From Anaerolineae bacterium (GTDB lineage: Bacteria > Chloroflexota > Anaerolineae > 4572-78 > J111), in contig JAHDWA010000143.1 in the NCBI GenBank assembly GCA_023382535.1, forward strand, positions 1 through 12,877: a DNA stretch of 12,877 nt, given 5' to 3'. Within the stretch, counting starts at the first letter, position 1. The number at the start of each line of letters is the position of its first letter. The notes under the pieces are model-generated. The model ran no database searches. It was not told the DNA's origin and was given only the letters and a program-made list of their open reading frames with translations. Below are positions 1 to 5,526 of this stretch, piece by piece. The position numbers were made by a program, and so were the translations under genes.

Positions 1-1049
1 TGCAGGCACAAGTGTTCGGGGGCGTAGAGATTGCCCAACTCGACCGCTTCTGCCAAATTGGCGCAGATAACCGCGCCGCCCTGGTTTTGCAAACTTTCGA
101 CAATGATGTCGCCCCGGCTCAGCGTTTCGAGCTGGCGGCCAATTTCCACCTGCACCGCTTCGGCCAGGGTTCGGCTGGGTGTAACCAGGATGGCCGAAGC
201 CAGGGTGTCATGCTCAGCCTGGGCCAGCAAATCGGCGGCAACCAGCTCCGGCCTGGCCGAGGCATCGGCAATGACCAGGGTTTCGGTGGGACCGGGCAGG
301 CCGTCAATGTCCACCTGCCCGTAAACCTGCCGCTTGGCCAGGGTGACAAAAATATTGCCCGGACCAACGATTTTATCCACCTTTGGCAGCGACTCGGTCC
401 CGTAGGCCATGGCTCCAACCGCCTGCGCTCCGCCGATACGGTAGACCGCATCCACCCCGGCCACCTTGGCCGCGGCCAGCAGCACCGGCGCAATTTGCCC
501 CTGCGGGTCGCGGCCGCTGGGCGTGGTAACGATGACCTGTTCCACCCCGGCTACGCGAGCGGTAACGGCGCCCATGAGCAGCGTGCTGGGGTAAGGGGCT
601 GTCCCGCCCGGCGCGTAAACCCCGACCCGTTCCAACGGGCGCACAATCTGGCCTAAGGCACCGCCCTCGCGCCGCCAATCCAGCCAGCTTGCCGAAGGCT
701 GCTTTTGATGAAAGGCGCGGATGCGCTCGGCGCTAAAGTGGAGCGCGTCGCGCAGCTCAGCGGGAATGCCGGTGTAAGCGGCTTCGATGTCGGCGGGGGA
801 GACAAGCAGGCCGGGCAGCCGGACGCCGTCAATTTTTTCGGTCCAATCGAGCACCGCCGCATCGCCCCGTTCCCGCACATCGCTCAAAATCCGGCTGACG
901 GCCGCTTCCAGGCTGAGGCTCTCGCCAAAAACCCGCTCGATGCCTTTGGCCAGGGTCGGCGTCGGCTTGACTTCGCCAACCGGCGAGCGTTTGAGAATGG
1001 TTTGCCGGGCTTCGGCGGCGGTGTAGAGACGGAAAAGATGTGTTGTCAT
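1..1049 (-). CDS. hisD: Histidinol dehydrogenase, C-terminus cut by window edge
   Basis: Cytoplasmic enzyme of the last two steps of histidine synthesis, oxidising L-histidinol to L-histidine with two NAD+. One frame stays open from an ATG at 1049 to base 1, giving 349 residues; the family is usually about 430, so roughly the last 80 are outside. Visible motifs: YAPGGTAPYPSTLLMG near residues 145-160, the family signature around IDGLPGPTE (residues 248-256) running into LLAQAEHD, with Gln277 and His280 matching two zinc ligands, and YAPEH (342-346), whose Glu-His pair matches the catalytic base region. A weak AAGAG lies 9-10 bases before the ATG. Signature Ala is Pro here (LPGPTE), probably harmless. 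It follows hisG on the same strand, as in many his operons, but about 1.5 kb of other DNA lies between. Identity is firm. Confidence 0.96.
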   Translation of the reverse strand, partial: MTTHLFRLYTAAEARQTILKRSPVGEVKPTPTLAKGIERVFGESLSLEAAVSRILSDVRERGDAAVLDWTEKIDGVRLPGLLVSPADIEAAYTGIPAELRDALHFSAERIRAFHQKQPSASWLDWRREGGALGQIVRPLERVGVYAPGGTAPYPSTLLMGAVTARVAGVEQVIVTTPSGRDPQGQIAPVLLAAAKVAGVDAVYRIGGAQAVGAMAYGTESLPKVDKIVGPGNIFVTLAKRQVYGQVDIDGLPGPTETLVIADASARPELVAADLLAQAEHDTLASAILVTPSRTLAEAVQVEIGRQLETLSRGDIIVESLQNQGGAVICANLAEAVELGNLYAPEHLCL

Positions 1050-1066
1050 AAGGTACTCTTAACTTG

Positions 1067-1247
1067 GAGAGCCTTTGGAAACCCCGGAGCAACCTTGCTA
1101 CCGGCGCTCGCCCGGCGATGAAGTCGCCGGACTATAGAACAGCGCCGGGTTAACCCGGCTTTAGCCCGATTTATTGGGCGCTGTTCCATAGCCCTGGCAT
1201 TCATGCCGGGGCGAGCAAGTTAGAGGAAACAGTTTCCAAAAGCTTTC
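1067..1247. repeat. Large multi-hairpin palindromic element upstream of hisD
   Basis: Imperfect inverted repeat of about 181 bp. The outer arms are GAGAGCCTTTGGAAAC (1067-1082) and GTTTCCAAAAGCTTTC (1232-1247), complementary at 14 of 16 positions. An inner pair is CTATAGAACAGCGCC (from 1132) against GGCGCTGTTCCATAG (ending about 1190), 14 of 15. Inside are a 7-bp hairpin CCGGCGA/TCGCCGG (1112-1130), a perfect 14-bp palindrome CCGGGTTAACCCGG (1145-1158) and a GGCAT/ATGCC hairpin (1196-1207). It ends 17 bases before the hisD start codon, so it would form part of the hisD leader if transcribed. The architecture fits a REP/BIME- or MITE-like repeat; I see no transposase. Copy number elsewhere in the genome cannot be judged here. 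Confidence 0.7.
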
Positions 1248-1480
1248 AACCTCTATCCAATCCCTTCCAACAGTAATTGACGCTTAGATTTCACTGGATA
1301 AACTCCGATTATACAGCCAAGTAATCCTATAACGAATCGCGTTTCTGCCGCCGCCACGAAGCCTTCAATAACCCGAAGTCTCAAAGTACCAAAAACACCC
1401 TCACTAATCGCAGAGTTCGTGCGGTTGGCTGAAAACGCTTGGTGAGCGCGGCGACGGAATGAAACTACGACCAATTGTAC

Positions 1481-1526
1481 AACCAACACCGCTATGAGTT
1501 TTACACAGCCTGAGCGGCTGTTGGGT
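1481..1526 (-). other. attC-like imperfect stem-loop after the AbiJ-like gene
   Basis: Read on the minus strand, ACCCAACAGCCGCT (1526-1513), a 19-base loop, then AGCGGTGTTGGTT (1493-1481). The arms pair with one unpaired G and one mismatch. The first seven bases match the integron R'' consensus RYYYAAC exactly; the last seven, GTTGGTT, match GTTRRRY at six of seven. The unpaired base in an otherwise good stem recalls the extrahelical bases of attC sites. At 46 bp it is shorter than most attC sites, and it lies 11 bases after the gene's stop codon, so a simple 3' mRNA hairpin is the main alternative. There is no T tract after it, which argues against an intrinsic terminator. Confidence 0.35.
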
Positions 1527-2502
1527 GGCAGCTTGCTTTAGAAAGGTATGTTGTCTTCCTTAGACGGAAATCTGTCATGCAAGTAAGTGATATAAGAGGC
1601 AACAAGACTTAGCACAAGTTCTGCTTCAACTTCACTCACATGTCCACCTTCTAACGCGGCATGTGCTACGCCTTGAGCGTTACCGCGAAATGCCCGTAAC
1701 TTAATAATACTTTCTCCAATCGTTGGCGGAATCTGCCCTTCCGTATTTCCTTGCTTTGAACGGATTGCTTCGTCGAAATTCTTGGCGGCTTTCTTACCGA
1801 ATAAGATTTCTGCGAATGCTTCAAGAGCACATATTGCTTCTTTGACGCAGTTCTGAATGTCAGGGGAAGGACGCTCGTTATAAAACTTAACCGCTTTATT
1901 GTAGTGGTTTCGTGCTTGACTATAGTGTGGGTCAGATAAGACAGCACTTACACGTTGCAAACTTTTTTGCGTCTGTGGGCGACCCCGACGATGGAAGATA
2001 CCATTTGCAAACTCATAGGCTAGATTTTCTTCGGCCAAAAGTTCATTAATTTCGTCCGTGTAGTAATTTTGGGCTTCTTCAAGTGTGCCTGTTACGATGA
2101 AATCTTCGAGTTCATAATCCCAATATTGTGGAATTTGTAGCACCCTATAAACTTTCTCACAGAAGATATAAAACTTATCCCATTTCAGTTCTTTTACGAC
2201 GACGGTGCATAAATCTTCATCCCTTGTCTCTGGAAAGTCTTGGCGCAATTGCCGCCCCGTGTGTAAAACTTCCTCTGCGAGTACAGACCAAGATGAGACA
2301 TAATTATGCTTGATAATTTTATTTAGAATACCAATAAGGCCAATACGTGCAGTATTGGGGACCTCACTATCAAGTGGGCGAGCAGGTAGCCCTGTTCCGA
2401 AACGTTGTGTAAAAGGGACATTCTGAGACATAGTAAATTTAGATTTTAGGGAACGCACCCCAAACAAACTAAAGATGTTTTTCGGTTACAACAAGCGCCC
2501 AA
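1487..2502 (-). mobile_element. Possible single integron-type gene cassette
   Basis: A 1016-bp unit on the minus strand that would run from the TT of GTTGGGC (2503-2497) through one gene (2431-1538) to the G of GTTGGTT (1487) at the end of the attC-like stem. This is the classic cassette plan: one promoterless gene followed by its own recombination site. Only one attC-like structure is seen and no second full site lies upstream, which would fit insertion at a secondary G^TT site in the hisG-hisD gap. Supporting signs are the abrupt base change (bases 1561-1620 are 38% GC, against 67% in bases 10681-10740) and the defence-like cargo. No integrase gene is present. The call is an inference. Confidence 0.3.
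1538..2431 (-). CDS. AbiJ/HEPN-like abortive-infection family protein
   Basis: 297-residue soluble protein with no signal peptide or membrane segment. The N-terminal part (FTQRFG..., then a helix-rich segment to about residue 95) and the middle (a YEFANG turn, then SPDIQNCVKEAICALEAFA) resemble AbiJ-type N-terminal and HEPN-associated domains. The C-terminus has GNAQGVAHAALEG followed by a helix, in the place where relatives commonly carry a GIRHA motif; here the Arg is Ala, so the RNase-type HEPN site may be altered. Family knowledge suggests a role in phage defence or toxin activity; that role is inferred. The frame is also open upstream to a TTG at 2467, but the ATG at 2431 (SQNVPF) is preferred; neither has a clear ribosome binding site. 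GC is much lower than in its neighbours, a sign of transfer. It splits hisG from hisD. Confidence 0.72.
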   Translation of the reverse strand: MSQNVPFTQRFGTGLPARPLDSEVPNTARIGLIGILNKIIKHNYVSSWSVLAEEVLHTGRQLRQDFPETRDEDLCTVVVKELKWDKFYIFCEKVYRVLQIPQYWDYELEDFIVTGTLEEAQNYYTDEINELLAEENLAYEFANGIFHRRGRPQTQKSLQRVSAVLSDPHYSQARNHYNKAVKFYNERPSPDIQNCVKEAICALEAFAEILFGKKAAKNFDEAIRSKQGNTEGQIPPTIGESIIKLRAFRGNAQGVAHAALEGGHVSEVEAELVLSLVASYITYLHDRFPSKEDNIPF

Positions 2503-2585
2503 CAATTCTTAGGCGAAACTTCCCGTTTCAATTAGATGTCACTCGATGAACACCGACCGGTCAGAACCATCTTTCTATTCAGATT

Positions 2586-3644
2586 TCACCTTTCAATGCC
2601 CAATGCGTCCAGCAGCTTTAGCCAGCGGTGCGGCTCCTCTTCAAAAATGTAGGTGATCGGCAAAACCAGCACCCCGCTGCCGCCGATGCTGCGGAGCTGC
2701 TCGATGGATTGGTGCAGCCGGTCTTTGCGGACGACGATGGTGATGGCGTACCAGCCGATGTCGGCCGCATCGCGCAAATAAACCCGGCTGATGGTCGGTC
2801 CTTGCAGCCCGCCCAGGTCCGGCTGGCTGAAGACCTTTTGGGCCACCTCTTCCGGCGAAGCCCCGCGAATATTGGCAATAATGGTCTCATGCTCGACGGC
2901 CCGCAAATGGGCCTCAATCCGTTCCAGCATTTGCCGGGCCACGGCCAGAACTTCGGGCCGCTGGGTCAGGGCGATGCGATTGCCGATAAAGACCATTTCG
3001 CTTTGCAGCAGCCGGCCGCCTTCGATCTGTTTGAGCCGGTTTTCGCGCAGGGTCACGCCGCTGCTGACCAGATCCACGATGAAGTCGGCGGAACCCATTT
3101 GCGGGGCGGCCTCCAGCGCGCCGTCGGCGTGGAGCACGCGGTAGGGCCTGATCTGGTGCTGTTCCAAAAAAGCGGTTGTCTGGCGCTCGTACTTGCTGAC
3201 CACCCGGAGCGGGCGCTGCGCCTGGCGCGAGGCGGCCATGGCGGCCAGGTCGCGGGTGGAGTGAACATCGGTCCAATCCTCCGGCACGGCCACGGAGAGA
3301 TGGCACTGGCCGTAGCCCAGCGCATCGTGGATAATCACCACGTCGTCGCCGGCGCCGCGATATTCGACCACCATATCAAAGCCAACAATGCCCAAATCCA
3401 CATCGCCGTCGCGGACTTTGCGGACCACATCGGCCGAACGCTGGAACCAGATCTCCAGGTAAGGAATGTCGTCAATTTGGGCAATGTATTGGCGCGGGTT
3501 AACTTTGTTGACCGATAAACCGCAGGCGTGCAGGAAGGCGCGTGTCTCCTCCTCCATGCGCCCTTTGCTGGGCAGGGCCAGCCGGATTTCAGTACGCGGC
3601 CTGGGCTGCGTAAATTTATCGAGTTGATTAATTGCTGCCATCAC
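2586..3644 (-). CDS. hisG: ATP phosphoribosyltransferase, long form
   Basis: First committed enzyme of histidine synthesis: joins ATP and PRPP to phosphoribosyl-ATP in the cytoplasm, and is feedback-inhibited by histidine in the long form. About 352 residues, on the long side for the family. It starts with RLALPSKGRM (near residue 22), followed by DVDLGIVGFDMV in the first lobe. The PRPP-binding signature is EAAPQMGSADFIVDLVSSG followed by VTL. After about residue 280 comes the ACT-like regulatory domain of the long form (GPTISRVYLRDAADIGWYAI, then a GGSGVLVLPI strand). This means it should not need HisZ. The first codon is GTG at 3644, with AAGGA 9 bases upstream; an ATG at 3641 is the alternative. 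A sigma70-like promoter lies just upstream. Confidence 0.95.
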   Translation of the reverse strand: MMAAINQLDKFTQPRPRTEIRLALPSKGRMEEETRAFLHACGLSVNKVNPRQYIAQIDDIPYLEIWFQRSADVVRKVRDGDVDLGIVGFDMVVEYRGAGDDVVIIHDALGYGQCHLSVAVPEDWTDVHSTRDLAAMAASRQAQRPLRVVSKYERQTTAFLEQHQIRPYRVLHADGALEAAPQMGSADFIVDLVSSGVTLRENRLKQIEGGRLLQSEMVFIGNRIALTQRPEVLAVARQMLERIEAHLRAVEHETIIANIRGASPEEVAQKVFSQPDLGGLQGPTISRVYLRDAADIGWYAITIVVRKDRLHQSIEQLRSIGGSGVLVLPITYIFEEEPHRWLKLLDALGIER

Positions 3645-3669
3645 TCTTGCTTATCCTTGTTAAGCTCAA

Positions 3670-3698
3670 ATTTTACATCTAATTCCGAGTAGACACAA
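3670..3698 (-). promoter_or_regulatory. Candidate sigma70 promoter for hisG
   Basis: On the minus strand: TTGTGT (3698-3693), a 17-base spacer, then TAAAAT (3675-3670). The -10 matches the consensus at five of six positions, the -35 at only three. Transcription would start about 18 bases before the GTG of hisG. Spacing and position are good; the -35 is weak, so this is a candidate only. Confidence 0.35.
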
Positions 3699-3736
3699 TT
3701 TTCAGGCAAGTTGGGCGCATCTGACATACATCGTAG

Positions 3737-3763
3737 AAAAGAAGGACACTTATCACTTCTTTT
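3737..3763. promoter_or_regulatory. Dyad in the hisG/luxR divergent region
   Basis: Perfect 8-bp inverted repeat AAAAGAAG (3737-3744) and CTTCTTTT (3756-3763) around an 11-base centre. It sits between the divergent hisG and PAS-LuxR genes, where an operator for either would be expected. It could also be a plain hairpin in the regulator's leader. No protein can be assigned to it. Confidence 0.4.
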
Positions 3764-3788
3764 AGTTTAGACATTGGAGGTAAAATAA

Positions 3789-3806
3789 ATGAAAGGCTTT
3801 TTATAA
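3789..3806 (+). CDS. Possible five-residue leader peptide (MKGFL)
   Basis: ATG AAA GGC TTT TTA TAA, preceded by a strong ribosome binding site GGAGG (3776-3780) at an 8-base spacing. This is a better initiation signal than that of the regulator gene that follows 37 bases later. The stop codon overlaps the dyad at 3804-3819, so a ribosome stopping here would cover its left arm. Such a layout fits a leader peptide controlling a downstream gene, but it is only a chance-prone five codons. Confidence 0.3.
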   Translation: MKGFL

Positions 3807-3819
3807 CAATTTATTGTTA
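3804..3819. promoter_or_regulatory. Short AT-rich dyad before the PAS-LuxR gene
   Basis: TAACAA, four-base loop TTTA, TTGTTA: a perfect 6-bp inverted repeat 24 bases before the regulator's ATG. Either an operator half-site pair (autoregulation would be typical) or a small mRNA hairpin. It overlaps the stop codon of the possible leader peptide. Confidence 0.35.
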
Positions 3820-3843
3820 CCCTTTTGAAAACTTCAGGTGTCT

Positions 3844-4515
3844 ATGGACAACTTGTTCCAGGCATTGGCCAAAGCGGCTGACGGGGCTTTCGTCGTCAAC
3901 GAAGACCAACATATCCTTTACTGGAATGAAGCGGCTCAGGAGCTGCTGGGGTACCCGGCTGCCAAAGTGGTAGGCCAGGCCTGCTACGAGACGATGAGGA
4001 GCTGTGATGAAAAGGGACAGCCGCTTTGCGGTCCTCATTGTCCGGTGATCACCCTGGCCCTGGCCGGGCAGGCCGTGACCACGTATGATGTTGTCGTTCA
4101 GACCCAATCAGGTGAGATGCGCTGGATCAATATCAGCATCTTAACCATTTTTCCCCCTGATGATGACTCTGGCCCCCTGGTTGTTCATCTTTTTCGCGAC
4201 GCTACCCAAAAGAAACAAAACGAACAGTTCATTCGCCAGTTATTCGATACATCCGATGGATCGCCTGATTTAGCACCTCCTCCTCGGTCCACCGCAGTCG
4301 CCGATTCCCTCACCGAACTTCTGACTGAGCGGGAACGCGAGGTCCTATACCTGCTGGCCCAGGGACTCAACACCAATGCTATCGCGCGTTCCCTGTCCAT
4401 CAGTCCGGCTACAGTACGAAATCATGTGCAGAGTATCCTCAATAAACTCCAGGTGCACAGCCGCCTGGAAGCCGTTGCTTACGCCTTAGACCATAAGCTT
4501 ATCACCAAAGCGTAG
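3844..4515 (+). CDS. PAS-LuxR transcriptional regulator with four-Cys motif
   Basis: 223-residue cytoplasmic DNA-binding regulator. Residues about 1-125 form a PAS domain (YWNEAAQELLGY at 26-37 is the typical N-terminal PAS stretch; MRWINISIL lies in the later sheet). A linker rich in Pro/Ser follows, then a LuxR/GerE helix-turn-helix from residue 160 (LTEREREVLYLLAQGLNTNA, then ISPATVRNHVQSILNKL). Cys47, Cys54, Cys62 and Cys66 cluster in the PAS domain (CYET..., LCGPHCPV), a pattern seen in a PAS subgroup and suited to an Fe-S cluster, metal or thiol sensor. It lacks a receiver domain. ATG at 3844 is chosen because AGGTG precedes it; a GTG at 3838 is possible. Divergent from hisG and upstream of the CODH/ACS operon, which it may control; the target is not shown by sequence. 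Confidence 0.88.
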   Translation: MDNLFQALAKAADGAFVVNEDQHILYWNEAAQELLGYPAAKVVGQACYETMRSCDEKGQPLCGPHCPVITLALAGQAVTTYDVVVQTQSGEMRWINISILTIFPPDDDSGPLVVHLFRDATQKKQNEQFIRQLFDTSDGSPDLAPPPRSTAVADSLTELLTEREREVLYLLAQGLNTNAIARSLSISPATVRNHVQSILNKLQVHSRLEAVAYALDHKLITKA

Positions 4516-4529
4516 AGTTCCTTTCAAAT

Positions 4530-4566
4530 GATGCAAATGCACTAGATAAAATAAGCTGTTTGCATC
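4530..4566. terminator. Inverted repeat after the PAS-LuxR gene
   Basis: Perfect 8-bp arms GATGCAAA (4530-4537) and TTTGCATC (4559-4566), 14 bases after the regulator's stop codon, with a 21-base AT-rich loop and TTTA after the right arm. The position suggests a 3' end, but the stem is short, AT-rich and lacks a proper T tract, so an operator site is equally possible. Confidence 0.3.
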
Positions 4567-4602
4567 TTTATCCCCGGCTAAAAAATAGTTATTATTACAG
4601 GA

Positions 4603-4647
4603 GCAAAACGCGCAAAACGCGCAAAAAGTGTAAAAAGCGCAAATGCC
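4603..4647. repeat. Five 9-bp tandem repeats
   Basis: Units at 4603, 4612, 4621, 4630 and 4639: GCAAAACGC, GCAAAACGC, GCAAAAAGT, GTAAAAAGC, GCAAATGCC. The first two are identical and the core GCAAAA recurs. About 250 bases upstream of the HTH-HMA gene, so it may be an array of regulator binding sites or an unstable microsatellite-like tract. Nothing suggests a replication origin or CRISPR. Confidence 0.6.
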
Positions 4648-4890
4648 GCTTGTCAACGGAGTCAAGTCAGGCGTGAACCCCGGTAGAGTGTTTTCAAACG
4701 TTATCACCCCAAAGTCTGCTGCTTATTTGCAGCCGCTTCTATTAACTCTCCCTATCATTGAAATTTTAGGATCTTTCTCCCCAGGACTTGAAACCGATTT
4801 CCAGTGTTGTCAAGGACGAGGGTTGCAGGTTGCTTACTTTTGGCATGCGGGATATCCGCCATATTGCTCCAAGAGCACGGGGGATTGTCT

Positions 4891-5493
4891 ATGAAAAAAC
4901 AAATTGTTCCTGACAGCCGGCTGCTAACGCGGTCGGAAGTGGCCAAGATTTTTCAAGTAGCGCCCAGCACCATTACCCGCTGGGCCGAAGCAGGCAAACT
5001 GCCTTCGGTTAAAACCCTGGGCGGCCATCGCCGCTACGCGGCTACCCTGGTGCTGGATTTAGTTAAAGACGACATCAAAGAGGAGATAAGTATGGAAAAA
5101 GTAACGATCTCTGTTCCGGCTATGTACGGCGACCATCATGTGCTTGAAGTGCGGGGCCTCCTTTTGAAGTTGGCCGGCGTGGCCGAGGTTAACGCCAGCA
5201 GTTGCTTTCAGATGGTGGCGGTAACTTTTGATCCGGCAAAAGTCACCGTGCCCCAAATTAAGGCCACGCTTGAAGAAGGAGGGTATCTCGATGAGCTGTC
5301 CATCCCGATGGAAAGCGGGACGGCTGTCTCACAAGAGGCAAAATCAGGCGAAACAGCTTTCTTCCGGCATACTGCCGCCTTTGAACAAACCAAGCAGGTG
5401 GTCAGCTTTGCCCAGGATGTAGCTATCCAGGGCCGGCCCCTGTGGCCCTGCCCCGGTCTGGGTGTCATCGCCAGAAAAACGATCAAACTATAG
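4891..5493 (+). CDS. HTH (MerR/BldC-like) regulator fused to an HMA-like domain
   Basis: 200-residue cytoplasmic protein. Residues about 11-62 are a MerR/BldC/excisionase-type helix-turn-helix (LLTRSEVAKIFQVAPSTITR, then the wing GGHRRY). Residues 68-136 have the pattern of a heavy-metal-associated (HMA, ferredoxin-like) domain: KVTISVP at the start, LLKLAGVAEV, then VTFDPAKVTVPQIKATLEE. The usual MxCxxC metal site is replaced by Met78-Tyr-Gly-Asp-His82-His83. The C-terminal tail ends with RPLWPCPGLGVI, containing Cys187. The start at ATG 4891 has GGGGGA upstream. First gene of the operon, 33 bp before cooS. I do not know a named family for this fusion; a metal-responsive (for example nickel) regulator or chaperone of the CODH/ACS system is an inference. 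Confidence 0.8.
   Translation: MKKQIVPDSRLLTRSEVAKIFQVAPSTITRWAEAGKLPSVKTLGGHRRYAATLVLDLVKDDIKEEISMEKVTISVPAMYGDHHVLEVRGLLLKLAGVAEVNASSCFQMVAVTFDPAKVTVPQIKATLEEGGYLDELSIPMESGTAVSQEAKSGETAFFRHTAAFEQTKQVVSFAQDVAIQGRPLWPCPGLGVIARKTIKL
5080..5094 (+). promoter_or_regulatory. Internal ribosome binding site and in-frame ATG
   Basis: GAGGAG (5080-5085) lies six bases before an in-frame ATG at 5092, exactly at the border between the HTH and HMA-like domains. Starting here would give a 133-residue HMA-only protein ending at 5493. The signal is at least as good as that of the full-length start. Confidence 0.45.
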
Positions 5494-5512
5494 ACCCATC
5501 TGAAAACCCTAT

Positions 5513-5524
5513 AAGGAGCTCCTT
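5513..5524. promoter_or_regulatory. Palindrome containing the cooS ribosome binding site
   Basis: AAGGAGCTCCTT is a perfect 12-bp palindrome ending two bases before the cooS ATG, and the left half is the Shine-Dalgarno sequence. In mRNA, two transcripts could pair here, or a protein dimer could bind the DNA; a tight intramolecular hairpin is unlikely because there is no loop. Confidence 0.4.
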
Positions 5525-5526
5525 AC

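Larger units (their letters stand above)
1050..1537. other. Gene-poor gap between hisD and the AbiJ-like gene
   Basis: Contains the palindromic element (1067-1247) and the attC-like stem (1481-1526). The rest, about 1248-1480, has intermediate GC. A 78-codon minus-strand frame (1489-1253, GTG start) is open here and has one hydrophobic stretch (FVIGLLGCIIGVYPV), but its start lies inside the stem-loop, it has no ribosome binding site, and I recognise no family. I do not call it a gene. It could be the decayed remnant of a further inserted segment. Confidence 0.5.
4516..4890. other. 375-bp non-coding leader of the CODH/ACS operon
   Basis: No credible gene on either strand. It holds the 8-bp dyad at 4530-4566, the 9-bp tandem repeats at 4603-4647 and a small hairpin GCTGC/GCAGC at 4718-4733. 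It is less GC-rich than the flanking genes. The promoter of the CODH/ACS operon should lie here, but I found no convincing -35/-10 pair. The gene following it starts with GGGGGA seven bases upstream of its ATG. Confidence 0.6.

Noticed and set aside
12..656. Plus-strand 214-codon open frame
   Set aside because: It runs antisense to hisD, whose motifs are continuous in the other strand; its sequence is Gly/Gln/Arg-rich as expected of a high-GC shadow frame.
653..1092. Frameshift in hisD suggested by several short minus-strand frames
   Set aside because: Direct translation from 1049 gives one continuous frame with all motifs; the short frames are shadows.
1253..1489. Minus-strand 78-codon frame with a hydrophobic stretch
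   Set aside because: GTG start inside the attC-like stem, no ribosome binding site, no recognised family; could be a remnant but is not supportable as a gene.
2628..3518. Plus-strand 296-codon open frame
   Set aside because: Antisense to hisG; no ribosome binding site and no recognisable domain, while hisG carries the full family signature.
4603..4647. CRISPR array or replication iterons
   Set aside because: Units are only 9 bp with no spacers, and no cas or rep genes are nearby.
4486..4707. Minus-strand 73-codon frame with repeated Cys-Ala-Phe
   Set aside because: The Cys-rich pattern is only the translation of the 9-bp tandem repeats and it has no initiation signal.
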